Source: Halorubellus sp. JP-L1 (GTDB lineage Archaea > Halobacteriota > Halobacteria > Halobacteriales > Natrialbaceae). Taken from it: a stretch of 64,000 bases of DNA. Where the stretch lies: positions 124,001-188,000 of the forward strand of contig NZ_JAAOIR010000005.1 in NCBI RefSeq assembly GCF_011440375.1, written 5' to 3'. The notes below the pieces were generated by a model that ran no database searches, had not been told where the DNA came from, and saw only the letters and a list, made by a program, of their open reading frames with translations. The position numbers and the translations under genes were made by a program. This document shows, one piece after another, positions 26,719-34,357 of this stretch; position 1 is the first letter of the stretch; the number at the start of each line of letters is the position of its first letter.

Positions 26719-28149
26719 TTAAACGAGGGGTTCGACGAGGTCGCGGCCGGCGTCGAGGAGCGCCTCGACGCGGGCCTCGCTCTCGGCTTCGGCGTACACG
26801 CGGAGCTTCGGTTCGGTGCCGGAGGGCCGCATGAGCGTCCACGAGCCGTCCTCGAGCAGGAGTTTGAAGCCGTCGACGGTGACGACGTCCGCGACGGGTT
26901 CGCCGGCGACGGCGTCGGGGATGTGGTCCTCGAGGGCGGCGAGGACGTCCTGCTTGCGGTCGTCCGGGCAGTCGACGCTTTCCTTCCCCTGGTGGATCTC
27001 GCCGTGTTCGGCGAGGAGGTCGCTGACGCGGTCCTCGAGGGGGCGGTCGACGGCCGCGGCGGCGGCGAGTAGCGCCATGAACACGCCGTCCTTCTGGCGG
27101 AGGTGACCGCGGACGGCGAACCCGCCGGACTCCTCGCCCGCCATCAGGGGGTCGAAGTCGGCCATCGCCTCGGCGACGTACTTGAACCCGACCGGGGTCT
27201 CGTGGACGGTCTCGCCGTAGGCGTCGGCGACGCGGTCGACGAGGAACGTCGTCGAAACGGTTCGAACTGCAGACCCGCTCTCGCGTTCGAGGAGGTAGTC
27301 GTAGATTGCGGCGAAGAACAGGTTCTCGTCGAGGAATCCGTCTGGAGTGACGACGGCGATGCGGTCGGCGTCGCCGTCGTTCGCCACGCCGAGGTCGGCG
27401 TCGCGTTCGCGGACGGCGTCGACGAGTCCCTGGAGGTTCTCCTCGCTCGGTTCGGGGTGTGCGCCGCCGAAGTCGGGGTCGCGCTCGCACCGCAGTCGGT
27501 CGACGGACGCCCCGCACGCTTCGAGGAGCGCGTCCGTGGTGTCGCGGCCGGAGCCGTGGATGGCGTCGTAGACGACGTGCAGGCCGTCGAGGAGGTCGGT
27601 GGTGCTCTCGTCGCTGGTCGCGTCCCCGTCGTCGGCACCTACATCGGCGAGTTCGGCGATGCGGCGCCTGCACTGCTCGAAGTGCGGCGTCACCACGTCC
27701 ACGCGCTCGACGTCGCCCCACTCGCTCTCGGGGAGCGGGTCGGGTTCGGCGAGGTGGTCGACGATGGCGTCGGTCTCGGCGGCGAGGGCGGGCGAGCCGT
27801 CGTCGCTGACGAACTTCACGCCGTTGTACTCGGGCGGGTTGTGGCTCGCAGTGATCATGCAGCCGCCGGCGAGGTCGCGGTCGCGGATGGCCCACGCGAG
27901 CTGTGGCGTGGGGCGGTCGCGCTCGGGCATGACGACGTCGAACCCGTTCGCGCAGAGGACGCGCGCGAGCTCCTCGGCGAACCCCTCGCTGGTCTCGCGG
28001 GCGTCGTAGCCGACGCCGACGGTCTCGCCGGCGCGTCCGGCGTCCTGGAGGTAGCCGGCGACGCCCTGTGCGACGATGCGGACGCGGCGCTCGGTGAACT
28101 CGTCGAGGGTCGCGCGCCAGCCGTCGGTCCCGAACTGGATGGCGTCCAT
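26719..28149 (-). CDS. Phosphoglucomutase/phosphomannomutase family protein
   Basis: This 476-residue alpha-D-phosphohexomutase has the four expected elements. These are the active serine S102 in TASHNPPEYNG, the metal loop NDGDADRIAV, the sugar-binding loop GEESGGFAV and the phosphate-binding RPSGTEPKLRVY near the C-terminus. It isomerises a hexose 1-phosphate and 6-phosphate, feeding nucleotide-sugar synthesis for surface glycans. Glucose versus mannose or glucosamine specificity cannot be decided. The ATG at 28149 gives the family N-terminus IQFGTDGWR. It is transcribed alone. Confidence 0.92.
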   Translation of the reverse strand: MDAIQFGTDGWRATLDEFTERRVRIVAQGVAGYLQDAGRAGETVGVGYDARETSEGFAEELARVLCANGFDVVMPERDRPTPQLAWAIRDRDLAGGCMITASHNPPEYNGVKFVSDDGSPALAAETDAIVDHLAEPDPLPESEWGDVERVDVVTPHFEQCRRRIAELADVGADDGDATSDESTTDLLDGLHVVYDAIHGSGRDTTDALLEACGASVDRLRCERDPDFGGAHPEPSEENLQGLVDAVRERDADLGVANDGDADRIAVVTPDGFLDENLFFAAIYDYLLERESGSAVRTVSTTFLVDRVADAYGETVHETPVGFKYVAEAMADFDPLMAGEESGGFAVRGHLRQKDGVFMALLAAAAAVDRPLEDRVSDLLAEHGEIHQGKESVDCPDDRKQDVLAALEDHIPDAVAGEPVADVVTVDGFKLLLEDGSWTLMRPSGTEPKLRVYAEAESEARVEALLDAGRDLVEPLV

Positions 28150-28726
28150 GCGCGAGCAGACAGGCGCCGAGGCGAAAAAACCCCTGCACGGCCCTGCGAA
28201 GACCGGGGGTGAAGACGCTGCGAGCCGTGTCGCCTCGGGCTTCACTTTCACTTTCACCGCGCTTCGCTCGCACTTTTCCCCGTTCCGTTCACTATTACCA
28301 ATAGCGCCCGATGGCGCGAGTTCGTACCGTCGCGGTGCGAGCGCGACGCACGCCGCACTGCGTCGATAAACAACGACGACGGCGGAGGTGTCTCTCGATA
28401 CGAACGAAGGTCGTCATGACGCTGGCGACCGGAGCCGTCACGCTCCTCTCGCAGGGGAACGACGCGGGGTACGTCCTGCTCGCGGTCGCCGTCCTCGCGT
28501 CGCGCGGCTCGCGGTCGACCGAATCGCACGCCAGTGACCGCGACGCCCGATAGCGCGGGCGCCGCGGCCCACCGCGTCGGCTCCCCGCCCGGAGCCCACG
28601 CGTGTGGTGTTCTTCGAGCGAGATAGTGCTATCGCCGCCGGCAGCGGCAACCCGCGGTGCCTCGGAGACCGAGCGCGCCGTCTCCGCGACGAGGCGCTTA
28701 TCCACGTCCACGACCAACTCCGGACA
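28150..28726. other. 577-bp stretch between divergent genes
   Basis: I see no well-supported gene. A 45-codon plus-strand frame from an ATG at 28416 encodes one hydrophobic segment (YVLLAVAVLASRG), but the rest is basic low-complexity sequence, so I do not call it. Both flanking genes read outward, so promoters of the mutase and the FMN reductase should lie here. Confidence 0.5.
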
Positions 28727-29314
28727 ATGACCTCCCTCTCGGTCGTTGCCGTCTGCGGCAGTCTCCGCGACGAATCGTACACGCGAACCGCGCTCGCGTA
28801 CGCCCTCGACGCCGCCGAACGAGCCGGCGCCGCCACCACGCTCCTCGACGTGGGCCGTGAGGACGTCCCGATGTACGACCCCGACGTCGACGACCAGGGC
28901 GTCTCCGAACTGCTCGCGACGATCGAAGCCGCCGACGCCGTCCTCCTGGGCTCGCCCGTCTACCACGGCACGTTCACGGGCGCGCTCAAGAACTTCCACG
29001 ACCACTGCGGCTGGGACGAGTACGAGGACACCGTCGTCGGCCTCGTCGCCACCGCCGGCGGCGGCAGCTACGCCAGCACGCTCGAGCACATGCGCAGCAC
29101 CGTTCGCGGCGTCCACGGCCACGTCGTCCCCGAACAGGTCGGCATCCGCTCGGCGTCGAGCAAGTTCGACCCCGACCCCGAAGCGATCGACGACCGCGCC
29201 ATCTCCGATCCCGACATCGAGGAGCGCCTCCGCGACCTCGGCGACGCCGTCGTCCGCGACGCCCGCCGCTTCGCGACCGAACCCTGCGAGGGAACCGCCG
29301 CCGCCGACGATTAG
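28727..29314 (+). CDS. NADPH-dependent FMN reductase family protein
   Basis: This 195-residue flavodoxin-like protein starts VVAVCGSLRDESYTRTAL, the FMN phosphate-binding loop (GSLRxxSxT). It continues with the substrate-loop signature LLGSPVYHGTFTGALKNFHDHC, typical of the NADPH-dependent FMN or azo reductases. Reduction of quinones or free flavin is likely. The ATG at 28727 starts directly before the first strand; the upstream open frame is not coding-like. Monocistronic. Confidence 0.9.
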   Translation: MTSLSVVAVCGSLRDESYTRTALAYALDAAERAGAATTLLDVGREDVPMYDPDVDDQGVSELLATIEAADAVLLGSPVYHGTFTGALKNFHDHCGWDEYEDTVVGLVATAGGGSYASTLEHMRSTVRGVHGHVVPEQVGIRSASSKFDPDPEAIDDRAISDPDIEERLRDLGDAVVRDARRFATEPCEGTAAADD

Positions 29315-29377
29315 CCAACCCAGGCCCGCGAAACGCGCGTTTCAGCTAGCCACACCTTCTTCGGTTCCGGCACCGAC

Positions 29378-29866
29378 GTGCCGCACGTGCCAGACTGCTT
29401 CCGCCGAGACCTCCTCGGGACCACCGCCAGCGTCGCCGCCGCGGCCGCCTCGCTCGCCGGCTGCCTCTCGACCTCCGGTATCGGCGGCACCGAGAGCCAG
29501 CACACGGCGCCCGGGAACCTGACGGCGTGGGACCACACGCCCGACTGCAAGACGAGCGAGGAGCGCGACGCGATGGACGAGCACTACGACAGCACCATCG
29601 CGGTCGACCACACCACGACCAGCCTCGACGGCGGGTACGAACCCATCCGGTACGCGTCGCTGACCGGCGCGGAGCAGGCCCTGCTCGATACCGTGACGAC
29701 CGACGGCGGGTACTCGACGTGCGACGAAGGCGACGCATTCGAGCGGTTCGTCGTCCGAGTCCGCGAGCACCTCCAGCGTCAGGACGACACGATGGCGTAC
29801 CTCGAACGCGGCAGCGTCTACTACGCACTCCGCGTCGAGGTCAAGGACGTGGGCGTCTCGTACTGA
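29378..29866 (+). CDS. Tat-exported lipoprotein of unknown function
   Basis: This 162-residue protein has a twin-arginine signal (RRDLLGTTASVAAAAASLAG) ending in the lipobox LAGC, so it should be secreted by Tat and lipid-anchored. The mature part (about 30-162) has four further cysteines or acidic runs and shows no family I know. It starts at GTG 29378 or GTG 29387; both keep the signal. It is not in an obvious operon and lies convergent with the next gene. Confidence 0.7.
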   Translation: MPHVPDCFRRDLLGTTASVAAAAASLAGCLSTSGIGGTESQHTAPGNLTAWDHTPDCKTSEERDAMDEHYDSTIAVDHTTTSLDGGYEPIRYASLTGAEQALLDTVTTDGGYSTCDEGDAFERFVVRVREHLQRQDDTMAYLERGSVYYALRVEVKDVGVSY

Positions 29867-29890
29867 CGACGGAACGCCGCCACCGACGGG

Positions 29891-30169
29891 TCAATCGTCG
29901 TCGAGTGCGTCCGCGATGGCTTCCAGGTCCGCCTTCCGGAACGCGCCCCCCTCTGTCTCGGGGTCGGCGTCGTCCGCGAGGCCGACTCGTGCGCGAATCT
30001 CCGCGCGCATTCGCTCTTTCGTCGGGAGCCGGCCGTCGCCGACGTCGTACCCGAGGTCGCCGCAGATTGCCGCGAGCGCCTCCTTCGTGAACCCCGTCGA
30101 GACGAGGCGTTCGTGACGGCCGGTCGCGGCGCGGATCTCGTTGCGAAGATCGTCGACGGTCGGTGACAT
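29891..30169 (-). CDS. Small haloarchaeal protein of unknown function
   Basis: This 92-residue protein (MSPTVDDLRNEIRAATGRHE) is all-helical by composition. It carries a helical pair FTKEALAAICGDLGYDVG and a second similar half FRKADLEAIADALDDD, suggesting an internal duplication of a short helical motif. I do not recognise it. It lies downstream of the hypothetical membrane protein and helicase genes on the same strand. Confidence 0.65.
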   Translation of the reverse strand: MSPTVDDLRNEIRAATGRHERLVSTGFTKEALAAICGDLGYDVGDGRLPTKERMRAEIRARVGLADDADPETEGGAFRKADLEAIADALDDD

Positions 30170-30277
30170 ACCCGGAGTGGAGATGCGCCCACCGCCTGTA
30201 CGTTGCGGTCGCGACGCGGCCGGGATGCTGTGATCGCGACGCCGCTGGGACGGTGCGGTCGATAGACCGCTGTCGGG

Positions 30278-30697
30278 TCAGTCCTCGAAGTCGAACTCGT
30301 CTTTCGCGCTGTCGACGGGTTCGTCGCGCGCGACGACCTCGGGCGGCGCTTCGGGGTCGTACCGCCAGTAGGCGTACGCGGTCGCGACGACCGCGCCGAC
30401 GGCGAACGCGACGCCCGAGAGCGGCCACGCGAGCGCGGTGTTCGCGGTGACGAACCCGTGGAGGACGACGACGCCGAGCGCCGCGAACAGGACGCCGATG
30501 CCCGCGACCCCGTATCGGCCGTACCGGTGGAACGCGACCGCGCGGTCGCCGTCGCCCGCCGCGACCACGACGTAGTCGTCGTCCGCGGGGAACCACACCA
30601 CGTCCACGCGCTCCCCGCTGTCGGCCGTTGTCTCCTCGCGGTCTCGAGGGTTCACGCGAGAGTCCGCGCTGTCCTCGCTCGGGTCGCTCGCGCCCAT
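30278..30697 (-). CDS. Small membrane protein downstream of Ski2 helicase
   Basis: This 139-residue protein has a polar N-terminus (about 1-30), a short beta-rich part (VDVVWFPADDDYVVVAAG), two transmembrane helices (about 63-83 and 90-110) and an acidic C-terminal tail. It follows the helicase stop by only 3 bases, so it is in the same operon. No family is recognised and no functional link to the helicase is evident. Confidence 0.7.
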   Translation of the reverse strand: MGASDPSEDSADSRVNPRDREETTADSGERVDVVWFPADDDYVVVAAGDGDRAVAFHRYGRYGVAGIGVLFAALGVVVLHGFVTANTALAWPLSGVAFAVGAVVATAYAYWRYDPEAPPEVVARDEPVDSAKDEFDFED

Positions 30698-30700
30698 CGA

Positions 30701-33046
30701 TCAGGTCACCCGGACGGTCCGCGTCTCTGCGACGGGCACGAGCGGGTGGTCGGGGAAGGCGATCGAGATCTCGTAGGTGAGTTCGTCGTCGTCGGCGCCG
30801 AACACGGCGACTGGCGTGGTGGTCTCGTCGCCGAGGTACGTCTCCGTCTCCGTCATCTCGACGCCGTTGACGGTGACGCGGAGGTGCGCGTTCGCGCCGC
30901 CGCCGTCGTTCGCGACCGTGACCTCGCGGACGTCGTTCTCGCCGGTCGCGACGGAGTCCGGGAACGCGCCCCACTCGATGCGCGGTGCGGGCAGGTCCGC
31001 GGCCGCGTCGACGATGCGTTCGGCGACGCCCTCCGAGAGGCCGGCTTCGACGAGGCCGTCCACGCCTGCGGCGACGAGGTCCCCGGGCGTCGCGAACCCC
31101 TCCTTCGCGAGCTTGCTCGCGCGGCCCGCGCCGACGCCGTCGACCGCGGTGAGGCCGACCGCGTCCGCGCTCACGCCGTCCTCGATGCGGGCGGCGACGC
31201 GCTCCGCGACGTTCGCCGCGTGCCCGTCCGCGAACCGCTCCAGGAACGCCCGGCACGCACCCAGGAGGCGGAGCGCGTTCTGCTTGATGACCCACGCGTC
31301 CGACCGCAGCTCCTTCGGGGTCGACCCCGTCATGCTCGACTCCAGTATCGCGAGCACCTTCCGCTGCCCCGGCTCCATGTCGCCCGTGTCCCGGCCGACG
31401 AGCACTGCGTCCACGGCCTCCTTCTCGCTCTGGCGAGCGCTCACGGAGTCGAACTCCATCGCCGTCGCGACCGCACCGAGGACCGCGTTCGCGTCCACCG
31501 GTGCGTCGCGGGTCGCGAGCTCGCGGAATCGGGCGGCGGTGTCGAGCCGCAGGTAGAACTTCGACGCGAGCATCCCGAGGCTCGTCGCCGACAGCGACAG
31601 GTCGTCGCCGGCGTCCACGAACCCGCGGTCGACGAGCCCCTCCAGCTTCCCGCGAACGTACTCGCGGAGTCCCTCGAAGTCGTACATCTCGGGCGCGGCG
31701 GACGCGCGGACGTAGTAGAACGTCGTCTCCAGCCAGTCCATCACGTCGTCCATGTCCCGTATCGTCCCCATCGCGATCTCCGCGTTCAGGTGCGCATCGA
31801 GGTTGTCCGCGAGCCGCGACTCGATGTCCTTGCCCTCCCGCAGCAGCCGCCGGTACTTGTCGGCGTCCGCGCGGTCGCAGACCACCCAGCCGTAGCCGAC
31901 GTCGTCGTACCCCGGACGGCCCGCGCGCCCGAGCATCTGGAGGACGTCCAGCGGACTCATGTCCACCTCGCCCTCGAGCGGGTCGTGGAGCTTCGTGTCG
32001 CGGATGACGACGCAGCGCGCGGGGAGGTTCACGCCCCACGCGAGCGTCGACGTCGAGAAGAGTAGTTGAATCTTCCCCTCCTTGAACCACTGCTCGACGC
32101 GGTCCTTGTCGCCCTTCGCCAGGCCCGCGTGGTGGAACGCGACCCCGTCGAGGACGCTCTTCCGGAGCGTGTCGTTCTGGAGTTCCTTCGCGTCGTTGTG
32201 GAAGTCGTAGTCGCCGCGCGCGCCCATCGGGATGTCGCGCTCGCCGACCTCGTCCCGGGCCTTCTTCGCGGCCTGCACGGTGTCCTGGCGCGAGGAGACG
32301 AACACGAGCGCCTGCCCGTCCTCGCGGACGTGCGGTTCCGCGAGGTCGAGCGCGCGGTACAGCCGCCGGTACTTGTCCGCGAACGAGTTGTCGCCGTGCG
32401 TGTACGTCTTCACGCCCGCGTTCAACTCCACCGGTCGGTACTCGTCGCCGAACGCGAACGTGTTCTCCGCGGGCGCGTCGAGCCACGCCGCGACGTCGTC
32501 GACGTTCGGCATCGTCGCCGACAGCGCCACGACGCGCGGGTCGCAGAGCCGCCGCAACCGCGAGATCGTCACCTCGAGCACGGGCCCGCGCTTGTCCGAG
32601 TCCAGGAGGTGGACCTCGTCGATGATGCAGACGTCGACGTCCGTCACGAAGTCGTACCGCGTCGAGTCGTGCTTGCGCGTCGCCGAATCGAGCTTCTCGG
32701 GCGTCATCACGAGCACGTCGGCGTGCCGCGCCCGCCGCGGGTTCAGGTCGCGCTCGCCGGTGACGACGTACACCGAGTACCCCATGTCCTCGAAGCGCTC
32801 CCACTCGGTCTCCTTCTCGTTCGTGAGCGCCCGCATCGGCGCGACGAACAGCGCCGTCCCGCCGTCGGCGAGCGTCTTGCAGATCGCGAGCTCGGCGAGC
32901 GCGGTCTTCCCGCTCGCGGTCGGCGCGCTCGCAACCACGTTCTCGCCGGACTCGAGCAGCGCGGGCAGCGCCTCGCGCTGCATCGGATTGAACTCCTCGA
33001 ACGCGAACGCCTCAGCGAACTCCGGGACGACCTCGGCGACCTCCAT
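30701..33046 (-). CDS. Ski2-type DEAD/DEAH-box helicase with C-terminal extension
   Basis: This 781-residue superfamily 2 helicase is a second Ski2-family enzyme besides Hel308. It has Walker A PTASGKT (42-48), DEVH (143-146), SAT, VFHHAG-like FHHAGLAKGD and QMLGRAGRPG, then winged-helix and ratchet (Sec63-like) domains. A helix-hairpin-helix (LTAVDGVGAGRASKLAKEG) precedes a C-terminal beta-rich extension (about 690-781) resembling the FN3/Sec63 domain of Brr2-like helicases. That extension separates it from Hel308. The ATG at 33046 gives the natural start. RNA or DNA repair roles are both possible. Confidence 0.9.
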   Translation of the reverse strand: MEVAEVVPEFAEAFAFEEFNPMQREALPALLESGENVVASAPTASGKTALAELAICKTLADGGTALFVAPMRALTNEKETEWERFEDMGYSVYVVTGERDLNPRRARHADVLVMTPEKLDSATRKHDSTRYDFVTDVDVCIIDEVHLLDSDKRGPVLEVTISRLRRLCDPRVVALSATMPNVDDVAAWLDAPAENTFAFGDEYRPVELNAGVKTYTHGDNSFADKYRRLYRALDLAEPHVREDGQALVFVSSRQDTVQAAKKARDEVGERDIPMGARGDYDFHNDAKELQNDTLRKSVLDGVAFHHAGLAKGDKDRVEQWFKEGKIQLLFSTSTLAWGVNLPARCVVIRDTKLHDPLEGEVDMSPLDVLQMLGRAGRPGYDDVGYGWVVCDRADADKYRRLLREGKDIESRLADNLDAHLNAEIAMGTIRDMDDVMDWLETTFYYVRASAAPEMYDFEGLREYVRGKLEGLVDRGFVDAGDDLSLSATSLGMLASKFYLRLDTAARFRELATRDAPVDANAVLGAVATAMEFDSVSARQSEKEAVDAVLVGRDTGDMEPGQRKVLAILESSMTGSTPKELRSDAWVIKQNALRLLGACRAFLERFADGHAANVAERVAARIEDGVSADAVGLTAVDGVGAGRASKLAKEGFATPGDLVAAGVDGLVEAGLSEGVAERIVDAAADLPAPRIEWGAFPDSVATGENDVREVTVANDGGGANAHLRVTVNGVEMTETETYLGDETTTPVAVFGADDDELTYEISIAFPDHPLVPVAETRTVRVT

Positions 33047-33116
33047 CCTGATAGGTACGCAGAGAGCGCGCGGCAAAGGCGTTTCCGTCCCGCCCCGACC
33101 CCCCGGGGCGCCGCCG

Positions 33117-33635
33117 CTACTCCTCGCCGTCCGACCCGAACACGGACTCGAAGTCGTCCTCGTCGCCGTCGTCCGCGCCACCGTCGTCGTCGCCGGCGGT
33201 CTCGCCCCCGCCGCCAGCGCTCCCGTCGCGGTCGGCGTCGTCGAGCACCTCGTCCGGGTCGTCGAAGACGTCGCTCGGCGCATCGAATCCGTCGCCGGCA
33301 GCCACGCCGTCACCTGGCGCGTCGAACTCGTCACCGGCGGCAGCCCCGTCGTCGCCGGCGTCGGTCCCGTCCTCGTCGCCGGCGTCGGTTCCGTCCTCGT
33401 CGGCACTCTCGTCCTCGTCGTCGATGTCGAGGATCAGTTCGACGTCCCCGCCGTCGCCCTCCGCGTCCGCCTCGTCGTAGAACCCCGCGACCTCGGCGTC
33501 GCAATCGGGACACACCGCGAACTCGTCGACTTCACCGAGGTCGTGCAACCGGAAGCGCGGCGTCACGTCGACGACGTCGTTCTCGAACTCGACGGTGGCC
33601 GTGCAGTCACCGATCGGACACGCCCTGTCATCCAT
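33117..33635 (-). CDS. Acidic zinc-ribbon protein
   Basis: This 172-residue protein starts with a zinc-ribbon-like domain: CPIGDC at 6-11 and CPDC at about 42-45. A long Asp/Gly/Ala-rich tail (about 55-172) has approximate repeats such as DEDGTDAGDE. The ribbon suggests interaction with nucleic acid or another protein; the tail is probably disordered. It lies upstream of the Ski2 helicase on the same strand, 70 bp away, so cotranscription is possible. Function unknown. Confidence 0.75.
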   Translation of the reverse strand: MDDRACPIGDCTATVEFENDVVDVTPRFRLHDLGEVDEFAVCPDCDAEVAGFYDEADAEGDGGDVELILDIDDEDESADEDGTDAGDEDGTDAGDDGAAAGDEFDAPGDGVAAGDGFDAPSDVFDDPDEVLDDADRDGSAGGGGETAGDDDGGADDGDEDDFESVFGSDGEE

Positions 33636-33810
33636 TCAATAGGTACCGGGTGGCGAGGGATTTAGTCGTGACGGCCAACCGATGCCGGGTGGCGGGGACC
33701 CGACGACGAACGTACGGCGTCGACCGACCACCGGAGACGTCACTGGGCGGCGGTCTCCGCAGAAACGGTCCGTCGAGCGACGTCGCGAGTCTCCTCGCGG
33801 ACGGGCGAAT

Positions 33811-34137
33811 TCAGGAGCGGGGCCGTCGGGGGGACGACACGACGCGGTTCGCGTCGCCGTCGTAGTCGATGACCCCTACTTCGGCGATCAAGGGAAGGTG
33901 AACGTGGTGGAGCGAGACTGCGACCCGCTCTATGGCTTTCGCGTCGGGTTCGTCCGCGTTCTCGCGGGCAGCGACAGTTCGAGCGATGTCCGAGAGATCG
34001 ACAGGATCGGTCCGCGTCGCGAGGACGTCGAGGACCGCCCGACGCCGTTCGGACGACAATAACCGATGGGTCTCGCTCTCAGTTAGATCGACTGTTCCCG
34101 AACGGTCCTCCGGTATTTCCAGTGTCGTGTGGGTCAT
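33811..34137 (-). CDS. DUF7344-type winged-helix regulator
   Basis: This 108-residue protein carries the haloarchaeal DUF7344 domain: SETHRLLSSERRRAVLDVL, then SDIARTVAARE and VSLHHVHLPLIAEVGVIDYD. This is a winged-helix-like domain often found near sensory genes, probably DNA-binding. The ATG at 34137 is chosen over an in-frame upstream start because the conserved domain begins just after it. It is divergent from the large PAS/GAF regulator with 220 bp between, so the two may be coregulated. Confidence 0.82.
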   Translation of the reverse strand: MTHTTLEIPEDRSGTVDLTESETHRLLSSERRRAVLDVLATRTDPVDLSDIARTVAARENADEPDAKAIERVAVSLHHVHLPLIAEVGVIDYDGDANRVVSSPRRPRS

Positions 34138-34357
34138 GCTGAATTCACTCGCCTCGGTGGCTGTATGCCTCGACACGCGCTTCACCCGTAACGTTACACT
34201 CGTACTAATTAGGTGGGTCCAGTCGAAAACCGCGTCGTTGCGTCTCAAGTTTCGAATGATCGTTACGGGTTACGTACCACGTCGGACCCACTCGATTCCA
34301 CACCGCGACCCTCCATCGACGGAGGGTTGATATTGGCTGGCCGTGTTCTGGACCGGC
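34138..34357. promoter_or_regulatory. Divergent promoter region of DUF7344 and PAS/GAF regulators
   Basis: It contains the perfect palindrome GTAACGTTAC (34188-34197), on the DUF7344 side, and the perfect 7-bp inverted repeat ACCCTCC/GGAGGGT (34308-34314 with 34321-34327). The second is followed at once by TTGATATTGG, a weak TATA candidate 25-30 bp before the ATG at 34358. Its location suits an operator for the PAS/GAF regulator gene. Confidence 0.5.

Noticed and set aside
28311-28553. 80-codon frame with one hydrophobic stretch
   Set aside because: Basic flanks, no conserved features, no clear promoter; not enough to call a gene.
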